Source: Conoideocrella luteorostrata (lineage: Eukaryota; Ascomycota; Sordariomycetes; Hypocreales; Clavicipitaceae). From it: a DNA stretch of 64,000 bases. Under the pieces are notes generated by a model. That model saw nothing but the letters and a program-made list of their open reading frames with translations, was not told the origin of the DNA and did no database searches. Positions 54,399 to 64,000 of this stretch are shown here, piece after piece (position 1 is the first letter of the stretch; every line of letters begins with the position of its first letter). The DNA is taken from the NCBI GenBank assembly GCA_032433595.1, contig JASWJB010000130.1, positions 1 to 64,000 on the forward strand, read 5' to 3'. The position numbers and the translations under genes were made by a program.

Positions 54399-55218
54399 CT
54401 TTCACGCATATCGCTGTAAAGTTTGGGCTGCCTTGAACGTTGCACCGCTGCGCGCCTCCCGCTCTAACGCATTATCGATGCTTTGCCGGATGCCCACCAA
54501 CCCGGTTTGCCTCTGCCACGTGGGAATACAAAACATTATGGGACTGGCATTCAAATTTATCGCAGGCAGTGCATTAGTGCGGCACTAGCAGGTGAGCAAG
54601 AATTTTGTGCCACATACTGATGTGTGACGCCCTATCGATTTTTCTCTTATCCCAACGGTTCCTTGTAAATGTTCTCTACATATTATAATCGACTGGATCA
54701 TGCAATAGATAAGCCAGCTTTGTGTGGTCAGAGAATCACGAATGTACGTGGTCTCGGATTCATGACTAATGAGCTGTGCGAAGTTGGGTCCAGAAACGAG
54801 GTTTGTCGGAGACCCCTGTTAAAGGACCAACTATTTTATGGAGACGCAATCTGGAGACAAGCTCGCTCGTCAATGCAACCGGCGGGTTAGAGTTAGAGTA
54901 GCCGGCTCCCAGTCGGACCTGGCGCTAGTCAGAAGCAACGCCCCCGCCCCAGAGAGCCTGCGTGCGTGCCTCCGGTCTGGATAACTACATAAACGCCTCG
55001 CCTTCGGCCTCGAGATTTGCACTTTTATCAATATACTAGCTCTTTTCGCCCTTTGTCGCATATTTTCCTAGGCGTTTTTCTGCTTTCCGCACTCTTTGAA
55101 ATATCTACCAATTCGTTCTTTCGTTCTCTTTGGCAACTACACTCACCTATACCTTGCTGATTTAACGTTTAACTACCTCTTAAACGAATCTGTCTTTATA
55201 TTTCTCGCAACTGCCGAA
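54399..55218. other. gene-free interval / promoter of the next gene
   Basis: No supported gene. C/T-rich stretches (CTTTCGTTCTCTTTGGC near 55110) precede the next start. Confidence 0.4.
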
Positions 55219-55944
55219 ATGCGTTTCTCCGTCGCCGCTGTCCTGGCTTTTGCCGCTTTTGCTCTTGCGCAGGACCCATCTGCAGACTTCGACCCCGTGT
55301 TCAACCCCACGATGAATGAAGTTATCACCGCTGGCAAGCCTTTTACCATCACCTGGGATGCTATATCCAAGTATGCTGATGGTACCATCTCCATCGAATT
55401 GATCGGTGGTGCTACCCAGTCTACTCAACAGCATATTGACAATATTGCTTGTAAGTCCGACACGCAACTATGATAAACCGTGATATGACCGCCCCCACCC
55501 CCCCCATAGCTCTAAGATGATGAATTATGGGGAAATACTTTGCTAACGATAAATGTAGCTGGCATTAAGAATAAGGACAACTCTTACACCTGGAGCGTTG
55601 GTGCTGACCTTGGGGCTGAGAAGGTTTATGGTCTAGTCCTCAAACTTGAGAGCAACCCCAAGATCTTCCAGTTCTCCAACCCTTTCCAAATTAAGGGCTC
55701 CAATAAGAAGCCTGTCGGCAGCGATACCGTTGCTCCGTCTTCTTCCCCCACCATCCCCTCCTATACGTCGACTGCCGCTGCTACTACTAGCAGCAGCAAG
55801 ACCAAGCCCAACAGCACCTACGCCATTGGTAACAGCACCGCCACCAGCTCTATCGATTCCCCTGCGGCCACTGCGGCCGCCTCTGCTATCCACGTTGGCT
55901 CTCTCGCCATTTTCGGTGTTATTACTGCCCTCCTTGTTCTGTAA
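55219..55944 (+). CDS. Kre9/Knh1-like GPI-anchored cell-wall protein
   Basis: Exons 55219-55450 and 55559-55944 (108-bp intron, GCTAACG branch) give 205 residues. Start at GAAATGCGTTTC gives the signal peptide MRFSVAAVLAFAAFALA. An Ig-like Kre9/Knh1 N-terminal domain follows: NPTMNEVITAGKPFTITWDA, TISIELIGG, YTWSVGADLGAEKVYGLVL, FQFSNPFQIKG. Then a Ser/Thr/Ala-rich stalk and a hydrophobic C-terminus (HVGSLAIFGVITALLVL) preceded by small residues (SPAATAAAS), a GPI signal. Probably at the plasma membrane or wall, in beta-1,6-glucan-related or general wall roles. Very common in filamentous ascomycetes. Confidence 0.9.
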
Positions 55945-57006
55945 GAAGAGGATGTATAGTAGGTATCAAATGCGTGCTCTTTTGATACGGTTATGGGCTT
56001 CTTGTATATGTACTTCGGTAGAGGTTACTTAAGATAATTGCACATAGGTGTTACGGAATGCGCCCGGTATCGAAGACCTGGCTCTGCCAAGTCTGTAATT
56101 AGGCCATTTCGCTTAATCTCAACGACTACTTGACCACGAGCTCGAGGCGAGCCTCGAGTTTTGATCTTTCCTTTGTCCCTAGTTTAAGATAGATATTATG
56201 AAGGCAACTTTTTGTTGAATAAACTTGGGTCGAGCCCGTTACACTACTCTGGCCTTTATGCTACGGGTATGATTGCTATCACTGACCAAAACCCAACTAC
56301 AAATATTTGCTTTGCGCTATTATTGTCAGAAGCTGGCCTTGGCAATCTATGGATTTTGAAGGCATTAAATGAAAATGCGTGCAGAACCTACAATTCGAAT
56401 ACCCTCGGTGATTATCACATATTATGAGCTTGCGCTGAAAAATGCCTTCAAGGTCGTTTTTCCACAATCACAACAACTCTGCTTATATCTGTTGAGACAG
56501 AAATAGCTCTCTGTGAGGGTTTGGGAAGACTTATCCAATCTACCTAACGATCTTGTTATAAAGAAGGAAGAATTAACGGAGTAAGTGAAGAGATCCCCTG
56601 GATCTTTCCTGTAATATCCTCTACGTGCACTGACCACAATGTGGTTGTATAGGCAACTATTGGCCAAGGATGTCGCGACCAATTGTGTCATGAACAGCGC
56701 AACAAGGACATCGGCCGAGTCTCACTCAGGGTCTAACCCGGCACATTCACAGTAGCCTAGACCATAACAATATCTAGCATTAACAGCTCACACGGACTAC
56801 TTTTTAATGCCATCTAAGCATCAATTGTATTTAGCATCAAGCACGGACCAAGTCGAATCGTTCAAGTTGATTTGATGATAGGTGGCGGCTCGATCGTAGC
56901 CTACTGTATAAGCGATCGTAACTAGGCTTGATGGGCGGAACGCTTCTACACACTATGATGACGAATAATTCGGTACTAGACCAGATATATAAATTGTATG
57001 TCTCCC
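55945..57006. other. gene-free interval
   Basis: Contains the hairpin CTCGAGGC-GA-GCCTCGAG (56141-56158), followed by TTTTG; it is too far (about 200 bp) from the previous stop to be a clear terminator. No supported gene. Confidence 0.4.
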
Positions 57007-57240
57007 CTAAGTATAGGTTAGTAGTGCCGTATTGGAGGATGATTCGCGAAGGCTTTTCAGGAGCACGGTCGCGAGAGCAAAATACAAGCAGAACCCCTGC
57101 CAAACAACCTTCTGTCCCATGATGCGCAAGAGTAGCAAACCGACGGAGATCTTGCCGGTGGCGTAGCCCATGATGACCCAAGGCTGAGACAACCAGCTCC
57201 ACTTCAAGGCCTTGACTGTCTCCTTGGGGTGTCAGATCAT
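57007..57240 (-). pseudogene. fungal rhodopsin-domain (PTH11-like) membrane protein relic
   Basis: The minus strand reads RHVYDLTP and, after one extra C near 57220, KETVKALKWSWLSQPWVIMG and YATGKISVGLLLLRIMGQK. This is the conserved fourth-to-fifth helix region of the Fung_rhodopsin (PTH11-like receptor) family, where (A)LKWSW(I/L)SQP and GK(I/V)SVG are typical. Only about 75 residues survive; upstream and downstream exons are missing. Confidence 0.75.
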
Positions 57241-57321
57241 ATACATGTCGCAAGCCACCCTAGGGTAAAACACGTGTGATCCAACACATGTACTCCGCAC
57301 GAATACAAGTCCACAAACGGG

Positions 57322-57800
57322 TCGGCCCGACAGTCACGTAAAATTTCACCTGAACACACGGATTAGGGCAACGCGGATAATTTCGCCCTTTTTTAATACA
57401 TGTTGGTTGACGAGGTCGGGGACCGGAAACTGGTTGCTGCAGCTCATTGCATGTGATTACACCTTTTAAGAGTCATATTGCATAAGAAGACGGGAAGAAA
57501 TCCTGAGCAACCGGATTAGGGCAACGCCGACGATCTCGACCAGTTGCGACCGTCATAAATTGTCACCTGAGCACTCGGATGAGGGTAACGTCGACAATCT
57601 CGGCCCGACAGTCATGCAAATTCTCACCCAAGCACCCGGATTGGGGCAACCAACGCTGATGATCTCATCCCGATTGGATCTATTTTAGCTGATGAGGTAA
57701 GTGATCGAAAACTAAGCTTACTACATAAAGTACCACTTCTCAAGAGTTATATTACATCAAAAGACGCAAAGAAATGGATGAAGAAGGCTGGCTGGTCAAC
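57322..57800 (+). repeat. about 278-bp imperfect tandem repeat
   Basis: CGGCCCGACAGTCACG (57322) recurs as CGGCCCGACAGTCATG (57601); CTTTTAAGAGTCATATTGCAT recurs as TCTCAAGAGTTATATTACATC. Within units, GGATTAGGGCAACG-type motifs recur four times. Lies upstream of the O-methyltransferase gene. Confidence 0.7.
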
Positions 57801-58033
57801 AGTCCTAACCTTGCCGCGTTACACAGCCCCAACATGGTAAAAACCCGCCACTTGGACGAATGTACTTATCTAGCACAGTGTCGGAGGTTGTGAGGCCAAC
57901 AACCAATGCGCGGCGTTTTCGCGACTCATGTCCAACATGCCGGTTGGAAAGCAAGCACAAAAGTGGTTCAACCACAATAAGAAGTCGGGGAAATCCCACC
58001 TCTGTGAAAGGACAGAGATCAAAATCGTCAACC

Positions 58034-59373
58034 ATGGACACAATTGTCAATACTGTTCAGGGCATGGCCGAGACGGCCGACGAGTCAGGTCGAAAGCACC
58101 TTATCGACTCGTTGAACAAGTTGGTCCTTTCGATTGAAAAACCTCAAGATCTAATGCAGAGACTATTGTATTTGGTATGCACTTGGTTCACTTTTGCTTT
58201 TCCTTTGTGACTGACTGACTTTCACAAAGCACGTGTACATCTCTGTCGCTCGAGTAGCATGCGATTTAAAGCTTTTCAGCCACATCGTGGACAACGGCTC
58301 TGCCATGACGGCACAAGAAGCAGCACAGAAGTCGGGCGCAGCCCCCGAACTAATTGGTAAGCGGAGCGTGATCTTTGCTCAATGAAAATCTTATATCAAT
58401 CCGATCCGAATTGACAGCGAACATGGCAGCCCGCTTGCTTCGATATCTGGCATCAGTTGGCGCACTCGATGAGATTGCTCGCGATACCTATGCGGCAAAT
58501 GCAGCCACCAGGACCATGGCTCAGCCAGCTTGGCAAGCAGCCATCTACCATAAGTACGTATCTATCACGTTGTTTCCCAGGGATCCAGGAACGCTAAGTG
58601 TACTCTACAGCTTTGACTTTGCATGGCCCTGCTTCTTGGCGATGCCGGACTTTTTGAAGGAAACAGGTTACAAGGACGTGCAGGATCCTAGGAATTGCCC
58701 CTTTAACAAGGGTCATAACACAGACGTTGCGGCTTTCGACTGGTTCCCGAAGCAGGAATGGCTGTTCTCCAATTTTAATCAGTACATGACCATTCAACGA
58801 GACGGCATGCCCACATGGCTAGATGTTTACCCATTTATGGAAAAAGCCGCAGGCCTAGGGCCTCAGCAGCCTCTTTTTGTCGACATCGGAGGCGGTGTAG
58901 GCCACCAGAGCATTGCGCTTAGGGACGCACTGCCAAAAGAAATCACAAATAAAATCATCGTTCAGGACCAAGCCCCCGTTATAGCGCGATCTATTCAGAA
59001 GGCTGGGATTGAGAGCGTCGTACACAATTTCTGGCAGCCACAGCCCGTTAAGGGTGCGCGCATCTATTACATGCGAAACATCATCCACGATTGGCCTGAC
59101 CATGAGTCGCTGGAACTTCTCAAGTTGACCAAAGCGGCTATGGGTCCTGACTCGGTTCTATTAATTGATGATATGGTTGTGCCTGATACAGGTGCGCACT
59201 GGCAGGCTACGCAGCTTGATATGCTCATGATGTCCGCGCTCGCCTCGCGCGAGCGTACGAGGGCCCAGTGGAATAACCTGATCCCAAAAGCAGGTCTGAG
59301 AATTAACAATGTGTACCAGTACACCATTAGCCTCAACGACTGTATTATCGAATGCGTTCCTGCGCTGGATTAA
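58034..59373 (+). CDS. class I-like (COMT family) O-methyltransferase
   Basis: Four exons (58034-58174, 58230-58356, 58418-58553, 58611-59373; introns 55, 61 and 57 bp) give 388 residues. Start at ACCATGGACACA. The N-terminal winged-helix dimerisation part (VACDLKLFSHIVDNG, LLRYLASVGALDE) precedes the SAM site FVDIGGGVGHQSIAL (about residue 215) and the catalytic-base region YYMRNIIHDWPDHESLELL, with His as general base. Methylates a hydroxyl of a small, usually aromatic, metabolite. No polyketide or peptide synthetase lies nearby, so it is either a stand-alone detoxifying enzyme or the edge of a cluster broken by repeats. Confidence 0.9.
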
Positions 59374-59650
59374 TGATGTGTGTGTCAGATATGGCTCAAA
59401 GAGCAGTTTACTATACTGAGGTGTCTGTCCACCAAGCTATGTATTGTTTTATGTGACCGATATCTAGATATTTCGTTGACGCGAAGCTATGAGCTAAATA
59501 TGAGGAGTTGATAGTTTGACTTCGAACGTTGCTCCTACGACCCTAGTCATACTTGTGAGCGCTATGCTCACATTCATTTCTTAATGAATATGTCTTCTTA
59601 GCCCGTGATTGACCGTAAATGGGCCTACGACGTTAGAAGAGGCAGCCCCA
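59374..59650. other. 3' flank of the methyltransferase
   Basis: No gene; repeats begin at about 59650. Confidence 0.4.
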
Positions 59651-59739
59651 TTTTGAAAGGCTTTTGGCAAGGCTTGTCCAAAGGTTCAAATGTCGGAAGA
59701 TATACAGGCGCTGCAGGAAGAATCAGATCGCACGGTTAT

Positions 59740-59929
59740 TGTAGCAAGCACAGGGGCTTCTGATTTGACGTCGAAAGGTCTTTGCACAAAGCAATAGGTA
59801 AAACAAAGTATTCAATTCAATTAGGTCTGTCCAAGAAAGAAGAATAAGAGGAAGTGAAATGCCCGCGAGCGCGCCGTATAAAAGAGGTGCGTTGGGGTGG
59901 CCAGGTAATCTTGACGAGGGATTCCAACA
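59740..59929 (-). mobile_element. solo LTR, family B (complete)
   Basis: 190 bp, TGTAGCAAGCACAGGGGC to GAGGGATTCCAACA, with GCCGTATAAAAGAGG as TATA-like box. A 78-bp array lies on both sides. Flanks (GTTAT, GTCAA) do not form a clean duplication. Confidence 0.8.
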
Positions 59930-61675
59930 GTCAATGTAACAAGCTTGTTGAAAAGGCTTAAATCTCGGAAGTTGAAAAGGTGTGTAAGAAGCAACAGATA
60001 TCGTAAGGAGCTTGTTGAAATCGTTCAAATGTCGGAAGATGTACACTGCACAAAGCGTCAAATATCGAAAGTCAGTTGACGAGCTCGTTGAAAGGTTCAA
60101 TTCTCGGAAGACGTACAGTCGCTATCGAAGCATGAAACAAGCTAGATCGATCTGGCGAGCTCGTTGAAAACGCTCAAATCTCGGAACGTACAGGCTCTAC
60201 GAGAAGCATCGGATATCGCAGGGTCAATGTGACGAGCTTGTTGAAACGCTCAAACCTCAGAAGACGTACAGGCTGCAAGGAGATCGTTGAAAGTTTTGGA
60301 TCTCGGAAGACGTGCAGGCATCTGATATCGTAGTTTAATTCGACGAGCTCGTTGAAAGGTTCAACTGTCAGAAGACATACACGCGCTATCGAAGCATTAA
60401 ACATCGCAGGTTAGTCTATCGAGCTTATTAAAAAAGCTTAAATCTCGGAACGTACAGGCACTTTTGAACCATTACATATCGCAAGTGAATCTAACGAGCT
60501 CGCTGAAAAGGTTCAAATCTTAACCTGACTAGCTCGAAGAAAAAGGCTTCAATCTCGAATGACATAGGCACCAGGCATCGAGTCGATCTGATGAGCGCGA
60601 CAAAAAGGTTCAAATTGGGAGGCATACAGGCTGCAACAGGCATCAGATATCGCCAGTCAGTTGACAGGCTTGTTGAAATTTGTAAATATCGGAAGACATA
60701 CGCTGGAAGAAGCATTCGATATCGCAAGTTAATCTGACGAGCTCGATGAAAATGTTTAAATCTCAGAACGTACAAGAGCTGCAAGAGGCATCTGGCATCG
60801 CAAGTTAGCTAACGAGCTCTTTAAAAGGGTTCAATTCTCGGAAGACACACAAGCTTTAGTATTGGAGTTAATCTGACGAGTGCGACACAAAGGCTCAAAT
60901 CGGAAGGTGTACAGGCTGCAAGGAGCTTGTTGAAAGGTTTCAATCTAGGAAGACGTCAGGAAGCATCGGAAATCGCGGGTCATCATCTGACGAGCTTGCC
61001 GGAAGGCTCAAATCTCGGAATACGTACAGGCATGAAATACCGCAAGTCGGTCTGATGAAGACGTTGAAAAGGCTCCCACCTCGGAAGACGTACACTGGAA
61101 AAGGCATTCGATATAGCAAGTCAATCTAACGAGCCGGTCAAAAATGTTAAATTCCAGGAAGACATATGGGACGAGCTCGATGAAAAAGCTTAAATCTCGG
61201 AAGATGTGGAAGCATGAAATACCGCAAGTCGATCTGACGAAGACGTTGAAATGGCTCAAACCCCGGAAGACGTATAGGCTACAAGAAGCTCGTTGGAAAG
61301 GTTTCAATCTCGGAAGAGGTACACCGCACAAAGCATCGGATATCGAAATTCAGTTAAAAAGCTCATTGAAGGATTTAGGCGCTGCAAGAAGCATCAGATC
61401 GCAGGTCAATCTACTGTTGAAGGGTTCAATTCTCGGACGACGTACAGGCATCCAATGTCGCAGGTCAATCTAACGAGCTCGTTGAAAGGTTCGAATGTTG
61501 GACGTATGGGCTGCAAGAAGCATCAGGCATTGCAAGTCAGTTGACGAGCTCGTTAAGAGATTCAGGTGTCCGAAGACGTACAGGCGTTCAAGAAGCATCG
61601 GATCTATCAGATATCGTGAAGCAATTCGACGAAGACGATTTCTTTGATGATGGGATTTTCGGCCGCGAGCTATTT
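59930..61675 (+). repeat. 78-bp repeat array (longest)
   Basis: About 22 units. Ends with the same TTCGACGAAGACGATTTC junction as 43625. Confidence 0.85.
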
Positions 61676-62090
61676 CAGTCAGGAAGACTTTCGGGAAAAC
61701 GGTTATGATGAGCGGTCGGTAGAGGGGAGAAGTCGGCACTCGGGAGAGGGAACCGTCAGCTGATGATGATGATGCCGCCGCCGCTACTGCTGTCAGCACT
61801 TGGAGAAGGGGAAAATTCGGCACTTAGGAGAGGGTAGGGTCAGCTGATGGTGATGATTCCGCCGCTGCTGCTGCTGCTGGTGATGATGGTGATGATGCCG
61901 CTGCTGGTGATGATGATGACGATGATGATGCTGCTGCTGCCAGCACTTGTGAGAGTGGACAAGTCAGCACTCGGGAGTTGGGAAGAGTCAGCTGATACCA
62001 ATGATGAGGATGCCGCTACTATGGATGATGATGATGCCGTTGCTGCTAATGAGGATGTTGCTGCCCACGCAAGAATAGCCATTCCCACCA
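61676..62090 (+). repeat. GAT/GCT low-complexity block
   Basis: Spacers GTDKSALG/TREER-like and Asp/Ala runs; ends NEDVAAHARIAIPTR-like, matching DENVAIHARNV at 43890. Confidence 0.8.
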
Positions 62091-62600
62091 GGCAGATGTC
62101 AGATCTAGGTCAGTGCCCAATGTGCAAAAAAAAAAGGCAGGGCTTGGTCAGGACCAGCGATACGGGGCTAGTAAGTAACACAAGGGTAACACAACAGATA
62201 ACATAATAAACAGCGCACAAGATGCAGAAATAACCAGCGCAAAAGATGCAGGAAATTGCGGCGCATATAGTGCAGCAGGAGGCAGCTCCGTAAATGCATC
62301 ACGCGGTGCGCAAGCTATGAAAAACCAAGAGGGTCTCTGCAGCACAGTAGCGCAACAAGCAACACGGCACAACATAATACACCGCAAAACAGCAACACAG
62401 CGAAACAAAACCAACCCCGGTATTAAAGATGCACACAAGCTTAGCTCATAAAGTGAATTAAAAAGCAAAGCATGAAACAAAACACGTGGCGTGCAATTCG
62501 CCAAAAACCACAACTCAACCACCAGCGCACGCAGCAGGCCGAAACCTGGCGTAAACGACTCGTAGAAACAGGCCGCACACAATGCAGACAAAATAAAGGC
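62091..62600 (+). repeat. A/C-rich tail repeats
   Basis: Two to three tail units. Confidence 0.75.
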
Positions 62601-62612
62601 GCTCCCGGCGCT

Positions 62613-62931
62613 CCCGGCGCGCGCGGCAACTCTGCGGCGGGCAGCGCACAAAAGGCCGGCGGGATGGGTGGTTTCTCGGTCAGGTTGTGAGCAGAAAAGG
62701 GAGGAGGTCATGAGCAGAAAAGGACAAGACTGTGGGCCGTCTCCTTTTACTAGGATGGAGACCTTGGAGTCTTTACTCTAGTAGAGAGAGTAATTACTAC
62801 AGGTGACGTAGTCCTAGTAAAAGGAGACGGCCCACAGTCTTGTCCTTTTCTGCTCACAACCTGACCGAGAAACCACCCATCCCGCCGGCCTTTTGTGCGC
62901 TGCCCGCCGCAGAGTTGCCGCGCGCGCCGGG
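62613..62931. repeat. palindrome 3 (GC-rich arms)
   Basis: Arms 62613-62755 and 62812-62931 are reverse complements, sharing the private variant AAAGGCCGGCGGGATGG and GGTGGTTTCTCGGTCAGG. The right arm lacks a 22-bp AGCAGAAAAG repeat. Centre TTACTCTAGTAGAGAGAGTAA. Confidence 0.9.
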
Positions 62932-63215
62932 AGCGCCTTTATTTCGCAGTTTCTCGCGCCGGCAGCATGTGCACTATATGCGCCGCGCTATTCTGCATCG
63001 TTTGCGCCAGGTTTTGTGTCGTTTAGTGCGCTGGGTGTCGAGTTGCGTGCAAGCCCCTGACCGAGACCGCACACACATAGATACGTAGCCGAAATTCCTA
63101 CTAATTATCGCTTAGAGCATATATATACATAAGCTATGCAAAAGGTCCTGCAAAGAGCGAAACTATGGTGCGCCCTGCGCGCGCCATCACGCCGAGCTGG
63201 GGCATGTGGCGGCGG
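62932..63215 (-). repeat. distal part of mirrored arm
   Basis: Homologous to 11231-11575; contains ATATATACATAAGC. Ends at GGCAGTGGCAGTGGCAT, as does the tail at 49510. Confidence 0.75.
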
Positions 63216-63224
63216 CAGTGGCAG

Positions 63225-63560
63225 TGGCATTTTCTCTTCTCCCCCTTCTCTCTTAGATAGCCCGGATCAGATAAATTGAATTATTTTGTTATTATTTGCT
63301 TCGCCTTCCGGTATCAATACCCTCGTTACCCGAAGCCCTATGCTTCCTACACTAATGCTGTTTGTCGGAGTAAATGCAGGAAGCACAGGGCTTCTGATTT
63401 AACGTCAAAAGTTTCTTGCACGAAGCAATAGATAGAACAAAGTATTTAATTCATTTGATTATAGTTCGCTAGGAAAGAAGAGAGAACAAAGGTCCCTAAG
63501 CGTGCCGCATATCAAAGAGGCGCGCTAGGGCGACCATGTGACCGGGCACGTGTGTGCCCG
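63225..63560. mobile_element. inverted pair of LTR-B pieces
   Basis: A + piece ending GAAGCCCTATGCTTCCTACA and a - piece beginning TGCAGGAAGCACAGGG, about 20 bp apart. Less mutated than the counterpart at 49525-49865. Confidence 0.75.
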
Positions 63561-63626
63561 CACACTGCGGCACAGTACAATATCGTTTATGTTGAGAATT
63601 ATTGCAGCTCATCCAAGCGGCCTTTA

Positions 63627-63970
63627 TCATTTTATCGGGTTGAAAACTCCTGGCTGTAGCTTTTCCGCTTGCTTATCTAGACGACTGATGTGATACTCTG
63701 TCAAAAGGCTGGGTATGGCGCTCATGACTTGTTGAACCTTCCGCAAGATCTTTGGACCTGGGTTGCATTCCTGGTGATCCTCCCGTGGTTTTTCAGACGT
63801 CTCTCCAATATCATGAATAATTAAACTTGTCATAATATGGTAGATTTCGAGGAGGCTGAGTTTCACATCTTCAGCTACGGGAAGCGGCCAGAGCCCAGCC
63901 CTTGCGAGGCAAAAAGTCATGGAGCCTAGCAGCATGGATTCGCATCGATGATGTCCTGGCGAATTCGCAT
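63627..63970 (-). CDS. unidentified 3' coding segment at window edge
   Basis: The minus frame is open to about 63970 with ordinary composition: HRCESMLLGSMTFCLARAGL, WPLPVAEDVKLSLLEIYHIM, TSLIIHDIGETSEKP, KILRKVQQVMSAIPSLLTEY. Largely helical with no recognised motif; possibly the C-terminus of a larger gene that starts beyond the window. Confidence 0.35.
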
Positions 63971-64000
63971 AACGACACCATCTCGGCCCTTCATCTACAA

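Noticed and set aside
56141..56158. Transcription terminator hairpin
   Set aside because: Intrinsic terminators are not used by fungal Pol II, and the hairpin is about 200 bp from the nearest stop.

Overview
The window is from the nuclear genome of a filamentous ascomycete (Pezizomycotina). Genes have 50-110 bp GT-AG introns, several with CTAAC-like branch sites, and encode typical mould proteins: GNAT acetyltransferase, S10 carboxypeptidase, S41 and S8 secreted proteases, intradiol dioxygenase, Kre9-like GPI protein, O-methyltransferase and a PTH11-type rhodopsin relic. Ty1/copia-like solo LTRs, a Ty3/gypsy remnant, a stranded group I intron and RIP-compatible stop codons fit this. The protein set looks closest to Sordariomycetes, perhaps Hypocreales; that is a guess from family resemblance.

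Layout. 1-11.6 kb, 34.6-49.9 kb and 59.6-63.5 kb are built of one repeated composite unit, nearly always in + orientation. Its order is: (i) an array of degenerate 78-bp repeats whose consensus is a 26-codon amphipathic helix, (ii) a block of GAT/GCT codon runs with Ser-Arg-Glu spacers, (iii) a tail of roughly 190-bp A/C-rich repeats, (iv) a GC-rich arm ending in a short hairpin. In three places the arm is mirrored into a palindrome. Two solo-LTR families (called A and B here), an 84-bp MITE and small captured gene fragments (beta-lactamase-like, a piece of the local catabolic cluster, a GC3-rich island of unknown origin) lie within these blocks.

Gene-bearing parts. 11.6-22.2 kb has a broken GNAT gene, an alpha/beta hydrolase, an S10 carboxypeptidase and a secreted S41 peptidase. 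23.0-24.6 kb is a decayed Ty3/gypsy element whose gag region follows three copies of the 78-bp repeat. 24.8-34.3 kb looks like an aromatic-ring catabolic cluster: hydroxyquinol 1,2-dioxygenase, maleylacetate reductase, a SnoaL-like gene (pseudogene), a short-chain dehydrogenase, a dehydroshikimate dehydratase-like TIM-barrel enzyme and an MFS sugar/quinate-type transporter (pseudogene). The first two would carry hydroxyquinol to beta-ketoadipate. Loss of the transporter and the SnoaL gene suggests decay. 49.9-59.4 kb has a cysteine-rich repeat secreted protein, a subtilisin-like protease with one internal stop, a Kre9/Knh1-like GPI protein, a rhodopsin-domain relic and an O-methyltransferase.

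Main observations: the composite repeat family itself, its possible link to a retroelement gag, palindromes whose two arms share private variants, CpA-to-TpA type stops in four separate genes, and an inverted partial copy of the catabolic cluster that records the empty site of a 286-bp inserted element.
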